A DNA stretch of 64,000 bases from SZUA-442 sp963759175 (GTDB taxonomy: Bacteria > Actinomycetota > Acidimicrobiia > Spongiisociales > UBA5794): contig CAVWXP010000017.1 in the NCBI GenBank assembly GCA_963759175.1, forward strand, positions 124,001 through 188,000, written 5' to 3'. Below the pieces are notes generated by a model, which did not search any database, was not told the origin of the DNA, and saw only the letters and a list, made by a program, of their open reading frames with translations. The first letter of the stretch is position 1, and each line of letters starts with the position of its first letter. Shown piece by piece: positions 1-8,479 of the stretch. The position numbers were made by a program, and so were the translations under genes.

Positions 1-117
1 CTCAAGCACGGAAGGGTGACCGACACGACGCGCATGCGAACGGATCTCGGATTCGTCCCTGCCCACACGTGTCGCCAGACCGTCCTCAACGCCTACAAGC
101 GGGGGGCGGCGCCATGA
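1..117 (+). CDS. C-terminal end of a probable NAD-dependent epimerase/dehydratase (partial)
   Basis: An open frame enters from the left edge and stops with TGA at 115-117, giving about 38 residues. The tail contains a TDLGFVPAHT-like stretch followed by a short helix, as at the C-terminus of extended SDR sugar epimerases, where it helps close the substrate pocket. The Rossmann fold and catalytic YxxxK lie outside the window, so the family call rests on the tail and on context. The stop overlaps the next start by four bases (ATGA), which implies translational coupling to the acyltransferase. Confidence 0.5.
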   Translation, partial: LKHGRVTDTTRMRTDLGFVPAHTCRQTVLNAYKRGAAP

Positions 118-1334
118 CACGCGACGAGCTCACGGCACAGACCAAGGCCCAGCTCCTGGGTCTCGCGAGGGCGGCCGACATCCGGGGTCGATCGACCATG
201 ACGAAAGCAGAGTTGGTCGATGCCCTCGCGGCCGATGAACCCGTCGATGACGCTGGAAGGACCGTCGTGGCCGAGGTCGCCGAGGGCTTCTCCGCCATCC
301 AGATCCCCGGCATCTCGTCGGAGGACCGCGCCGAGGCACGCGAGCGCCGCCAGATCCTCCATGAGCGCCTCGCTGCCCTCGTCGACACGACGAGGCACTG
401 TCCGTGGCGGAGCATCGAGGGACATCCGTGCGGACTGCCCCTCGTCGTGGGCACGGAACGGTGTGGCCTCCACGGTGACGGCTCGATCGCCGATGTGTCG
501 ATCCCGCTGACGGGAACGCTGGGTTTCAGCGCATGGCCATCACTGTGGCGCCACCTCACCCTCGCAACCTACGACGTGGATGCGTTCGGACTCGATCCGG
601 TCGTCGCCGAGATGGTGTGGCATGTCCTCAACGGGGTGTTCTACGACTACTTCCGGGTGGAGGTCGAGGGTATCGAGCACGTTCCGACGGACGGACCCGG
701 TGTCCTCGTCGCCAATCACGGCGGTGCCGCGCTCCCCTACGACGCCGCCATGTTGGCCCTCGCGGTCATGAATGAGGCGTCCGTGCCTCGGCGCGTTCGT
801 GTCGTCGGTACGGAGATCTTCAATATGTTGCCGACCGTGTCCCATCTCTATCGCAAGGTGGGGGCGGCATACGCTGCGAGGGACGACGCTCGAGAGATCC
901 TTCGTCGCGGCCACCTCCTCGGTGTGTTCCCGGAGGGCGAGCACGGCTTCATGAAGCCCGTGTGGGAGGCATACCGGGTCGGCAGGCTCGGACGAGGGGG
1001 CTTCGCCGAGATCGCCCAGGAAGCCGGCGCACCGATCGTGCCGGTCGCCATCATCGGCTCCGAGGAGGTGCATCCGGCGGTGATGACCTCCAAGCGGCTC
1101 GCCAGACTGGTGCGCATCTTCTTCCCCGACCAGCGGGTCGACGAGATCGCCGTGTCCCTCAACCCCATTCCCCTCCCGGTGCGATGGAAGATCCGGTTCC
1201 TCGAACCCATTGCGGCGAGCGCGCACCCCGACGACGTCGATGCACTCGACATGCTCGAGCGATCCGAGGACGTTCGCCGCAGCATCCAATACGCCCTCGA
1301 CGACATGCTGGCAGGCCGCCGAACGGCGTTCTGA
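114..1334 (+). CDS. Lysophospholipid acyltransferase-family protein with N-terminal Rho_N-like domain
   Basis: The 406-residue protein is read from the ATG at 114, coupled to the preceding stop. Residues about 8-38 look like a Rho_N/SAP-type helical motif (KAQLLGLARAADIRGRS...KAELVDAL). Residues 96-120 hold a possible small zinc knuckle (C96, C106, C117, H120). The rest is a PlsC-type acyltransferase: NHGGAALPYD at 201-210 replaces the usual NHX4D, as in a divergent actinobacterial branch, and FPEG lies at 272-275, followed by IVPVAIIGSEE. The likely role is acyl transfer to a lipid or glycolipid at the membrane face; the substrate is unknown. The two N-terminal modules are unusual for the family. 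An upstream start at 69 is possible but would overlap the epimerase. Confidence 0.75.
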   Translation: MTRDELTAQTKAQLLGLARAADIRGRSTMTKAELVDALAADEPVDDAGRTVVAEVAEGFSAIQIPGISSEDRAEARERRQILHERLAALVDTTRHCPWRSIEGHPCGLPLVVGTERCGLHGDGSIADVSIPLTGTLGFSAWPSLWRHLTLATYDVDAFGLDPVVAEMVWHVLNGVFYDYFRVEVEGIEHVPTDGPGVLVANHGGAALPYDAAMLALAVMNEASVPRRVRVVGTEIFNMLPTVSHLYRKVGAAYAARDDAREILRRGHLLGVFPEGEHGFMKPVWEAYRVGRLGRGGFAEIAQEAGAPIVPVAIIGSEEVHPAVMTSKRLARLVRIFFPDQRVDEIAVSLNPIPLPVRWKIRFLEPIAASAHPDDVDALDMLERSEDVRRSIQYALDDMLAGRRTAF

Positions 1335-1347
1335 TCGATCAGCCCCC

Positions 1348-1373
1348 ATAGTGCTTGCAATTGCAAGCACTAT
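1348..1373. promoter_or_regulatory. 26-bp perfect palindrome, probable XRE operator
   Basis: ATAGTGCTTGCAA is followed directly by its exact reverse complement. The palindrome ends 19 bases before the XRE-regulator start at 1393, so it probably overlaps or adjoins the promoter. Autoregulation by that protein is the simplest reading. Confidence 0.7.
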
Positions 1374-1392
1374 GCTGTATCCTGCAAGTCGT

Positions 1393-1740
1393 ATGAGGAC
1401 ACCACAACTCGGGGACGTCGGCTCGTTCATCCGCGAACAGCGGGAACGCAGCGCCCTGTCGATCCGCAAGTTGGCCGATATGACTGGTGTATCGAACCCC
1501 TATCTGTCACAGATAGAGCGGGGAGTTCGCACACCGTCGGCCGAGATCCTGCGATCGATCGGGGAGGCGCTCTCGATCCGGACCGAGACGCTCTACGAAC
1601 GTGCAGGGCTCCTCGATCGGGACGAGCCGCCGGGCGTGCCGGACGCAATCGATGCCGACACACGCCTCTCCCGGAGTCAGAAGCAAGCACTGATGGAGAT
1701 CTACACGAGCTTCATCGCCACCGAACAGGAGGACACATGA
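1393..1740 (+). CDS. XRE-family transcriptional regulator
   Basis: The 115-residue protein has a Cro/CI-type helix-turn-helix at residues about 8-63 (IRKLADMTGVSNPYLSQIERG, then SAEILRSIGEAL). It has no cupin or other sensor domain, only a short acidic and helical tail. The start at 1393 is preferred because longer in-frame extensions run through the palindrome and into the acyltransferase. The stop overlaps the start of the HbhA-like gene (ATGA at 1737-1740). Mycobacteria have the same arrangement of a small XRE gene just before hbhA (Rv0474-Rv0475), which supports both calls. Confidence 0.85.
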   Translation: MRTPQLGDVGSFIREQRERSALSIRKLADMTGVSNPYLSQIERGVRTPSAEILRSIGEALSIRTETLYERAGLLDRDEPPGVPDAIDADTRLSRSQKQALMEIYTSFIATEQEDT

Positions 1741-2529
1741 ACCTCGACGCACAGCGCGAAGCTGCCACCAAGGCAGTGAAGACCGTGACGGACACCGTTG
1801 CGGACACCACCACGACAGCCACCACGAAGGCGAAGGACGTCGCCGGATCCGCGACGACACGGGCAACCGACTACGGAACGGCGGCATCGGCCAAGGTCAA
1901 GGACGTCGCAGGCACGGCCACCTCCAAGGTGGCCCAGTACGGAACGTCTGGCAACCGACTCCGTGGCCGAGGCCACCGGCACCGTGCAGACCAAGGTCCG
2001 CGAGCGGGGTACGGCAGCCGTCACGACGACGACCGACGCCGCCCAGGAAATGATCGAGCAGCTCACCGAGCTGTTCGACGAGTTCCTCGAGCGCATCAAG
2101 GCGCTCCCGGTCGGCGACAAGAACGTCGGCGAGCGCACGAAGGCGACGGTCGAGTCCGTGTCCGAGCGCATCGACGTCGACCAGATCCAGGACCAGGTCG
2201 CCAAGCTGCGTCACCAGATGGAAGGTGTCGTCGGCTCATGGAGTGAGTCGTTCCGTCCTTCGACGGCGAAGGCTCCCGCCAAGAAGGCACCGGCCAAGAA
2301 GGCACCCGCCAAGAAGGCACCCGGCACGAAGGCAGCAGCAACGAAGGCACCCGCCAAGAAGGCACCGGCCAAGAAGGCACCCGCCACGAAGGCAGCAGCA
2401 TCGAAGACAGCAGCCACGAAGGCACCGGCCAAGAAGGCAGCAGCATCGAAGACAGCAGCCACGAAGGCACCGGCCAAGAAGGCAGCAGCATCGAAGACAG
2501 CAGCCACGAAGGCTCCCGCGAGCAAGTAG
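1737..2529 (+). CDS. HbhA-like lysine/alanine/proline-rich surface protein, apparent frameshift
   Basis: The N-terminal part (from 1737) is a low-complexity amphipathic helix rich in T, A, K and D. The middle contains an LTELFDEFLERIKALPVG helix. The last 85 or so residues are tandem KKAPA / TKAAA / SKTAA units like the heparin-binding tail of mycobacterial HbhA. The coding frame changes once near 1950-1960: the N-part frame would continue into arginine-rich noise, while one base over the reading resumes as ATDSVAEATGTVQ. With one base removed the protein is about 263 residues. The cause could be a sequencing indel, a real null allele or phase variation. Surface adhesion or nucleoid binding are possible roles, inferred by analogy. 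Confidence 0.7.
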
Positions 2530-2557
2530 CCGGTCCGACCGCATTGCCTTCCCATGA

Positions 2558-2589
2558 CGAGGGGCCCGCACTCATGTGCGGGCCCCTCG
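2558..2589. terminator. Rho-independent-type hairpin
   Basis: A perfect 14-bp stem (CGAGGGGCCCGCAC and its complement) closes a 4-base TCAT loop, 28 bases after the HbhA-like stop. There is no U-tract, which is common in high-GC actinobacteria. It separates this operon from the convergent two-component/ABC operon. Confidence 0.75.
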
Positions 2590-2696
2590 TCCGCGGATCG
2601 CAAGGCTGGGGGTTCGAGTCCCTCGGGCGAGCCACAGACACCCTTGTCCAGCAGAGGGTTTCGTCGCGTTGTGGCTCTGTCACTCCGCCGATCTGA

Positions 2697-3344
2697 TCAG
2701 TCGGTCCCGGGGCTCAGAAGGCCGAGCTCGAAGCCTCGGGCGACGGCTGACGCACGGTCGCTGGCTTCGAGCTTCTCGTAGATGTGCAGGAGGTGGGTCT
2801 TCACGGTGGCTTCGCTGATGAACAGCTCCGCGGCGATCTCCCGGTTGGTGTTCCCCCGAGCGACGGCCCGAAGAACCTCGAGTTCCCGTTCACTCACCGC
2901 CGACTTCCGAGGCTTCCGGACCTGTCCCATCAGCCGTCGTGCGATCGGCGGCGACAGGACCGATTCTCCCTTGGCTGCCGCCACCACTGCATCGATGAGC
3001 TCGTCCCTGGCTGCATCCTTGAGGAGGTAGCCGGTTGCACCGGCTTCGATCGCGGGAAGGACGTCGGTTTCCGAGTCGTACGTCGTGAGGATCAACACAT
3101 GGGCGAGGCCCTCGTCGACGATCTCGCGGGTCGCCTGCACGCCATCGACCCCGGGCATCCTGAGGTCCATGAGGACCACATCCGGCCTGTCGACGCGTGC
3201 CCGGTTGATGGCCTGCTGCCCATCGCCAGCCTCACCGATGACCTCGAATCGCTCGTCGCCGGTGAACATGCCACGGATCCCATCTCGCACGATGGGGTGA
3301 TCGTCGACGATGAGGATGCGTATCGGTGCTGTCGGGTCAACCAT
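2697..3344 (-). CDS. NarL/LuxR-type response regulator
   Basis: The 215-residue protein has a receiver domain (DD at 14-15, phospho-acceptor D60 in VVLMDLRMPG) and a C-terminal LuxR helix-turn-helix (EREVLRAVARGNTNREIAAELF...TVKTHL). ATG at 3344 is chosen because the upstream extension is low quality and runs into the kinase gene. The start overlaps the kinase end by eight bases. It is the last gene of a leftward ABC ATPase-permease-kinase-regulator operon and probably controls that exporter in response to envelope stress. Confidence 0.9.
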   Translation of the reverse strand: MVDPTAPIRILIVDDHPIVRDGIRGMFTGDERFEVIGEAGDGQQAINRARVDRPDVVLMDLRMPGVDGVQATREIVDEGLAHVLILTTYDSETDVLPAIEAGATGYLLKDAARDELIDAVVAAAKGESVLSPPIARRLMGQVRKPRKSAVSERELEVLRAVARGNTNREIAAELFISEATVKTHLLHIYEKLEASDRASAVARGFELGLLSPGTD

Positions 3345-4650
3345 CGGATGTCCCCGGTGCGAGCGGGATCGAGACGTGCAGGACACACCCGTCACCCGGA
3401 CGCGATTCGAGTTCGAGGATCCCATCGAATGCATCGATGCGGTGCTTCATCGCCGTCAACCCATAGCTCTCGTCGCGGAGCGCGGTCGTCGTGTCGAACC
3501 CGACGCCATCGTCGCGAAGGTCCAAGGTCACGGCATCGTCCATGAACGACAACGTCAGATCTACCCGCGACGCGTCGGCGTGCTTTCCGATGTTCGCCAA
3601 TCCCTCCTGGGCGGCACGAAGCACCGTCACTTCGATGTCCGTGGGAACGTGGATCGGGTCACCTGAGGTGTGCACAGCCACCGGTATCCGGGTCAGGCCG
3701 GACCATTTCCGTGCGGCTCCTGCGATGGCTTCTGGGAGACGCTGATCCTCGAGTGGCGATGGCCGCAGGGCCTGAACCGAGCGTCGAGCATCCTCGAGAC
3801 CGTCACGAGCGATGCGCGAGGCGTTCGCGAGATGGGCGCGCGCCGCCTCTTCGTCAGCCCAGTTCTGGTTGGCGGCCTCGATCTGCGTGATCACGCCAGT
3901 GAGATCCTGTGCGATCGTGTCGTGGATCTCTCCGGCCAACCGTTCCCGTTCATCATGGATCCCGGCCTCCCGCGCCTGGGCGACCAACTGCTGGTGGAGC
4001 CATTCGTTCTCGATACGTGATGCCTCGAGCTGCTCCAGGGCGATCCGCCGTTCCCGTGCCACGCCCATCATGCGATCGCCTCCGTAGACACCGAAGCCGA
4101 CGGCAGCCGTCTGGATGGCGACGATCGCGAGATAGATGGCCCATTCGACGGGACCCCCACCGGGATAGACGATCGCCGAGTAGACGATCAGCGACGTCGC
4201 TGCCAATCCCGTGAACGCCACCGCCCATGGCCTCAGCAGCGCGGCATGGAGGAATCCGGTGATCGTGTAGATGACGAACACGGGCGTGTGCAGCATCATC
4301 AATGCCGCCAGGACGAGGAACCCGGCGAAGTAGACGTACAGGGTCCGTTGCCGTTGCTGGGTGGGGGGCCCGAACCTCGTGAACGTGGCTGCCGTCCACA
4401 CCGCTGCGGCGAGGGTGAGACCGATGGTCCACGTGCGGTCCTCCGGGGCGGGCTGACCCAGGTAGGACAGGACGGCGGACACGACCAGCGTCGGGTACGG
4501 CAGCCAGGCGAACACTCGATCGACGCCCTGTTCCCACGTCGTCGGTTCGGTCAGTTCGAACGTGCCCATCGACTCGCCGGCCTCCACGTCGAAGCCCACG
4601 CCGATCGCCAGGGGATCAGCGTGGACGTTCGGCGTTTCGGATTCGCTCAT
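3337..4650 (-). CDS. HisKA_3-type membrane sensor histidine kinase
   Basis: The 437-residue protein has about five predicted membrane helices (residues 45-190), a short coiled coil, a HisKA_3 dimerisation box with phospho-acceptor H243 (ERERLAGEIHDTIAQDL), and a HATPase domain with the N-box at about N353 and a DDGVGFD G-box. There is no large external sensing domain, so an intramembrane signal such as membrane perturbation is likely. It pairs with the adjoining LuxR-type regulator. The ATG at 4650 is preferred over an upstream start that would overlap the permease coding region. Confidence 0.9.
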   Translation of the reverse strand: MSESETPNVHADPLAIGVGFDVEAGESMGTFELTEPTTWEQGVDRVFAWLPYPTLVVSAVLSYLGQPAPEDRTWTIGLTLAAAVWTAATFTRFGPPTQQRQRTLYVYFAGFLVLAALMMLHTPVFVIYTITGFLHAALLRPWAVAFTGLAATSLIVYSAIVYPGGGPVEWAIYLAIVAIQTAAVGFGVYGGDRMMGVARERRIALEQLEASRIENEWLHQQLVAQAREAGIHDERERLAGEIHDTIAQDLTGVITQIEAANQNWADEEAARAHLANASRIARDGLEDARRSVQALRPSPLEDQRLPEAIAGAARKWSGLTRIPVAVHTSGDPIHVPTDIEVTVLRAAQEGLANIGKHADASRVDLTLSFMDDAVTLDLRDDGVGFDTTTALRDESYGLTAMKHRIDAFDGILELESRPGDGCVLHVSIPLAPGTSDG

Positions 4651-4675
4651 ACGCACGATCGACAGCCTACGGGCA

Positions 4676-5419
4676 TCATTCCCACCGGAACAGTCGCACC
4701 GCCAGCAGCCCGACTCCGATGGTCCACAGTGCGATGACGGTGACATCCACCATGCTCGGTGCGAAGCCCGCCCAAGCGTCGCCCAGCGCCTGGACCGTGG
4801 CGCCGAGGGGCGTCAGGTCGCTGATCGTGAGCAGGGCATCGGGCATCACGCTTCGAGGGATCCACACCCCCGCGAACAGCAACATGGGGAAGAAGACGGC
4901 CATCCCGAGGGCCTGCGCCGACGACGTTCGACGCGCCCGGGAACCGACCAGGACACCCATGGCGAACATCGATGCCGCACCCAGCACGAAGACCAGGGCG
5001 AACCAGACGGGCTGGGCCGGCATCCCGATGTCGAAACCCACGGTCGCGATGACCACGGTCGCTGCGGCGGCGAGGACGGCCACCACCATGTGCACGGCGA
5101 CCTGCGCGCCGAGCAGCCGGGCGGGAGGGACCGGCGTCGTCTGCAGCCGTCGGAGGATCCCGAACTGCCGGTAGGTACCGAGGATGGGAGGAAGCGTCAT
5201 GAGGGCAAGCGTCGCCACACCCATCGCCATCGTGACCGGGGCGTAATACGCGAGGTACGACGCGCCGTCGAGTTCCGGTGCCGGATCCGTGAACCCTGGG
5301 TACAGCCAGCCGAGCATCACGAGGAGCAGGCCGGGGAACACGAGTCCGAAGAACAACATGGCCGGATCCCTCGCGAACAGCCTGCCCTCCGTCCTGGTCA
5401 GTTGCATCGTCGCCGTCAT
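4676..5419 (-). CDS. ABC-2 type transporter permease
   Basis: The 247-residue membrane protein has about six hydrophobic segments and the ABC-2 features of a short cytoplasmic N-terminus, a long first loop and an LRRLQTTPVPP coupling segment near residue 90. Its start overlaps the ATPase stop (5416-5419), so the two are translationally coupled. With the ATPase it should form a drug, peptide or lipid exporter; the substrate cannot be read from sequence. Confidence 0.87.
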   Translation of the reverse strand: MTATMQLTRTEGRLFARDPAMLFFGLVFPGLLLVMLGWLYPGFTDPAPELDGASYLAYYAPVTMAMGVATLALMTLPPILGTYRQFGILRRLQTTPVPPARLLGAQVAVHMVVAVLAAAATVVIATVGFDIGMPAQPVWFALVFVLGAASMFAMGVLVGSRARRTSSAQALGMAVFFPMLLFAGVWIPRSVMPDALLTISDLTPLGATVQALGDAWAGFAPSMVDVTVIALWTIGVGLLAVRLFRWE

Positions 5420-6339
5420 CGTCGTACCTCCTGGAGTTCGTTCGTGCCGTTCGTCAGCTCGAGGTAGGCGTCCTCGAGGCTCGTCGTCTCGACTCGGAGG
5501 CCGTAGGCGATGACGCCCCGGTGGGCGAGGAAGGTCGTGACCTGTTGCACCACGTCGTTGCGACCTGCCACGACGACCTCGTCGCCGCGATGGGTCGCTC
5601 TGGTCACATCGCCGAGTTCGAGCAGTTCCTCGTCCCGTAGGGGCTCACTCGGGCGGAATCGCAGGAGCTGGCTGCCGCCGACGCTGGCGACGAGCCCTTC
5701 GGGAGTGTCGACGGCCGACACCTGGCCGTGGTCGATGATCATGATCCGGTCACATAGGCGTTCTGCTTCCTCCATGAAGTGCGTGACGAGCACCACCGTC
5801 GTTCCGTCGTCGCGGATTCGCTGGACCAGATCCCATGCCGAGCGGCGGGCCTGGGGGTCGAGTCCGGTGGTCAGCTCGTCGAGGATGGCGAGCTGCGGGT
5901 CACCGATGAGTGCGAGCGCCACGGCGAGCCGCTGCTTCTGGCCACCCGAGAGGTCCCGGTAGCTCGCGTTGAGCCGGTCCTCGAGGTCGAAGGTGGCGGC
6001 GAGGTCACGCCAGTCGCGAGGTGCCCGGTAGAACGATGCATGGAGCTCGAGCGCTTCGCGCACCTTGATGCGGTCCTGGAGGCGGCTCTCCTGGAGCTGG
6101 ACGCCCACCCGCTCGGTGACCTCGTACCGGTCCTCGATCGGGTGCAGGCCGAGGACGCTGATCGTCCCTGCATCAGGGACTCGCAAGCCTGCCACGCTCT
6201 CGACGGTGGTCGTCTTGCCGGCCCCGTTGGGGCCGACGATCCCGAAGATCTCCCCCTCTGCCACCGAAAACGAAATGTCGTCGACGACGACCGTCCCGTC
6301 GTAGCTCTTCTTCAGGCCGTGTACTTCGATTGCGGACAT
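5416..6339 (-). CDS. ABC transporter ATP-binding protein
   Basis: The 307-residue nucleotide-binding subunit has Walker A GPNGAGKTT (36-44), signature LSGGQ (130-134) and Walker B LAILDE (150-155), followed by a D-loop and an H-loop in VLVTHF. The C-terminal 90 residues resemble the regulatory tail of drug-resistance ABC-2 ATPases. It is cotranscribed with the permease, kinase and regulator. The 2TM gene just upstream and the palindrome at 6768 may belong to the same transcription unit. Confidence 0.92.
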   Translation of the reverse strand: MSAIEVHGLKKSYDGTVVVDDISFSVAEGEIFGIVGPNGAGKTTTVESVAGLRVPDAGTISVLGLHPIEDRYEVTERVGVQLQESRLQDRIKVREALELHASFYRAPRDWRDLAATFDLEDRLNASYRDLSGGQKQRLAVALALIGDPQLAILDELTTGLDPQARRSAWDLVQRIRDDGTTVVLVTHFMEEAERLCDRIMIIDHGQVSAVDTPEGLVASVGGSQLLRFRPSEPLRDEELLELGDVTRATHRGDEVVVAGRNDVVQQVTTFLAHRGVIAYGLRVETTSLEDAYLELTNGTNELQEVRR

Positions 6340-6378
6340 GGTGATCCTCCCTTCGGGATCTCATCGATCCCCGTGGCA

Positions 6379-6666
6379 CTAGGCGGACTCGAAACCATCG
6401 GGTCGTGACACACGAACGACGAGCCCGTGCACGGCGATCCCGAGGCTCCAACCGATGAGTGCCCATCCCGACCACCAGGCCCACCATTCGCCGGTCGTCC
6501 CCGCGGCGAGGTTGAGGATGAGGTTCACGACGAAGATGATCACCATCGAACCACCGAAGGCGGCGGCGTGGAGCCGAAAGGCCTGTCGTCGGTATCGGTA
6601 CAGCTCGATGGCTTCGTGGAGGTCGGTGGTGGTCCGGGCTCGTGCGGCGTCCGTTGCGGCTGGCAT
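6379..6666 (-). CDS. 2TM-domain membrane protein
   Basis: The 95-residue protein has a charged amphipathic N-terminus (AIELYRYRRQAFRLHAAAF) and two membrane helices separated by a tryptophan-rich turn, the pattern of 2TM-domain proteins. Such genes often accompany histidine kinases and PadR or ABC operons. ATG at 6666 is preferred because an upstream start adds unrelated residues. It lies 39 bases before the ABC ATPase and is probably the first gene of that leftward operon. Its function is unknown. Confidence 0.75.
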   Translation of the reverse strand: MPAATDAARARTTTDLHEAIELYRYRRQAFRLHAAAFGGSMVIIFVVNLILNLAAGTTGEWWAWWSGWALIGWSLGIAVHGLVVRVSRPDGFESA

Positions 6667-6767
6667 GTGACGGTTCCTTCCGTTGGGTGTGCTCCCAGTG
6701 TGCGGGAGACCACCGCCACGGGCATCAACCAGCCGGATCACCTTCGGGCAAGGTGGGGTGGAACGGC

Positions 6768-6791
6768 CGTATCAACCGATCGGTTGATACG
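6768..6791. promoter_or_regulatory. 24-bp perfect palindrome upstream of the 2TM/ABC operon
   Basis: CGTATCAACCGA is followed by its exact complement. It lies about 100 bases upstream of the 2TM start in an otherwise featureless 275-base gap. The form suits a TetR-type dimer, but no TetR gene is visible in the window. Confidence 0.55.
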
Positions 6792-6941
6792 CAGCGCAGG
6801 GACGACCGGGAGGCGGGCCGGATCCAGCCGTGCCCGTCGGAGGAGTCGTGGACGGATCGGTCAGACGGAAATGCTGGGGAGGAACGAGCGATCACACGGT
6901 CAACTCTCGTTCATCGGCCGCCTGCGCGAGGTCGGGCTGTG

Positions 6942-7346
6942 TCAGGACGCGACGGTCGGTTCGAGCTCGTTGGCCTCGTCGATCCAACCCTGGACCATCT
7001 CGACGGTCGGGAGCCGTTGGACGGCACGTCGCTTGGCGTTGACCTGGGTCACCATCGCCATCAGGTTGGCGGCGTTGCGTCGACGCAGCGATTTGACGGT
7101 GTCGACGCCAGCCGCGGCCAACAGGTCGGCGTACTCGGAACCGATGCCGTTGATGCGCATGAGGTCTGCCTGGTGCGCCCAGCGCAACAGGTCCGCCGAC
7201 GGGATACTCGTGCGTTCGGAGAGCTCCGCTCGCCCCCGCCGACTCGACGCCTGTTGAAGGAGCGCCTCCGTCGTGCGCACCCTCGACTTGCGAAGCTTGG
7301 TGGCTTGCCGATGTCCGATTGCACGAATCGCCGAAATCGATGCCAT
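6942..7346 (-). CDS. DUF4332-type helix-hairpin-helix protein
   Basis: The 134-residue, all-helical protein has two helix-hairpin-helix-like units: AIGHRQATKLRKSRVRTTEALL near the N-terminus and MRINGIGSEYADLLAAAGVDTVKSL in the middle. This is the layout of DUF4332 proteins, whose HhH motifs suggest nucleic-acid or protein contacts; no enzyme activity is known. The ATG at 7346 is chosen because GGAGGA sits nine bases upstream, whereas the GTG three codons earlier would be too close to it. Confidence 0.8.
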   Translation of the reverse strand: MASISAIRAIGHRQATKLRKSRVRTTEALLQQASSRRGRAELSERTSIPSADLLRWAHQADLMRINGIGSEYADLLAAAGVDTVKSLRRRNAANLMAMVTQVNAKRRAVQRLPTVEMVQGWIDEANELEPTVAS

Positions 7347-7417
7347 CCGATCCACTCCTCCAACCAGCGCTGATTCGCGCCGAGACTACTCGTGTCCCTG
7401 CGACCGATGCATGTCGG

Positions 7418-8002
7418 TCACCGGCGTGCCGTCGGCAGGTCGTCCACGCCGGTGATCACGGCAGGACTCAGGTGGTCGAACCACACCTCGTGCGTCGAAG
7501 ACGCATGCGTGGCGATCAGATCATGGACGTCGATGGTCCCCTCGAGACCGAGGAACACATCCCACAGGCTCCGAGCGACCGCAACGGGCCACCCGAGTGC
7601 GTACCGGTACTTCGGCACCACCGCATCGACGCGCTCGGCACGGGCAGCGGCGGCGATGCGATCGACGACTCCGGCGCCGATCCCCGGTTGATCCCCTCGC
7701 GCAAGGAGCACGTGGGACACGCCTCGGTCACGCGAGAGGAGGTCGAGCGCGGCCCGGATCGGCGATGCCGCACCCTCGGCCCACTCGGGGTCGACGAGGA
7801 CCGACACTCCTTTGAGGTCCGCTCCCGCTTCCACCTCCTGCGCATCCGCGCCAAGCACCACCATCACCTCGTCGACGGGCCACGACGTCGCATCCGCCAC
7901 CACGGCATCGAGCAGTGTGGACCCGCGCACGGGCGACAGATACTTGGGTGTTGGGAAGCCCTGACCGTGGTCGGCAGCGAGGATGACGGCAACGATCGAC
8001 AT
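7418..8002 (-). CDS. MobA-like nucleotidyltransferase
   Basis: The 194-residue protein has the Rossmann-like NTP-transferase fold: an N-terminal VAVILAADHGQGFPTPKYL loop, VLLARGDQPGI for the metal-binding GDxP motif, and a GWPVAVARSLW segment. The expected LAAGxGxRxGxxK loop is degenerate, with the first G replaced by D and no arginine, although the K is kept. It resembles CTP:molybdopterin cytidylyltransferases (MocA), but neither a molybdoenzyme nor moa/mog genes are nearby, so the substrate is open. Confidence 0.72.
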   Translation of the reverse strand: MSIVAVILAADHGQGFPTPKYLSPVRGSTLLDAVVADATSWPVDEVMVVLGADAQEVEAGADLKGVSVLVDPEWAEGAASPIRAALDLLSRDRGVSHVLLARGDQPGIGAGVVDRIAAAARAERVDAVVPKYRYALGWPVAVARSLWDVFLGLEGTIDVHDLIATHASSTHEVWFDHLSPAVITGVDDLPTARR

Positions 8003-8017
8003 GGCGGCCGAGGGTAC

Positions 8018-8479
8018 TCACCTCGCCGGGGGCATCACCCTGAGGAGCTCCACCTGGAGGGACCCCAACCAGGCGACCACGGCGAGTCGCTGGTCGGCGC
8101 CGATGTGCTCCGCCCAACGAGGGCCCATGTCGAAGGCTCCGGCACGCGCACCGAGCGCGAGCCTGGCCTCGTTGATCGACCGTACGAGCGAGAGCGCCTC
8201 GGCGCGAGACAGCTCTTCGGCGCCCTCGGCCACGGCATCGAGGACCGCTCGGTCGATGCCGCGTAGGGAGGCCGTCTCCCCTGCCGTCAGCGACGTGAAC
8301 GCGATCGAGGCCTCCTCATCGTCGTGGTAGGCGTCCCGGTGCAACACGGCATCGGCCGGATCATCGGGCTCGACGCCGACGCCGTCGAGCACCTCGCGAA
8401 GCTGTCCGATCAAGGCACGGTCCGTGTCGGTGAGACCCACGAAGACACGGTCGCCCGACCGACGGAAAGGGCGCGTCAT
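8018..8479 (-). CDS. DUF2017 family protein
   Basis: The 153-residue protein is mostly helical with an acidic core and matches the DUF2017 proteins found directly after clpS in actinobacteria. The start at 8479 overlaps the clpS stop by four bases. No catalytic motif is seen. Conserved linkage suggests a part in ClpS/ClpP adaptor function, but this is guilt by association only. Confidence 0.8.
   Translation of the reverse strand: MTRPFRRSGDRVFVGLTDTDRALIGQLREVLDGVGVEPDDPADAVLHRDAYHDDEEASIAFTSLTAGETASLRGIDRAVLDAVAEGAEELSRAEALSLVRSINEARLALGARAGAFDMGPRWAEHIGADQRLAVVAWLGSLQVELLRVMPPAR

Noticed and set aside
2270..2526. Tandem DNA repeats that could suggest a CRISPR or satellite
   Set aside because: The units are contiguous codons of the lysine/alanine tail of the HbhA-like protein, with no spacers.
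2586..2634. tRNA-like 3' end (GGGGG-TTCGAGT-CCCTC T-arm, GGGCGAG and CCA)
   Set aside because: There is no D-arm or anticodon arm, and the acceptor strand is one base short before CCA. At most it is a decayed fragment; I do not call a tRNA.
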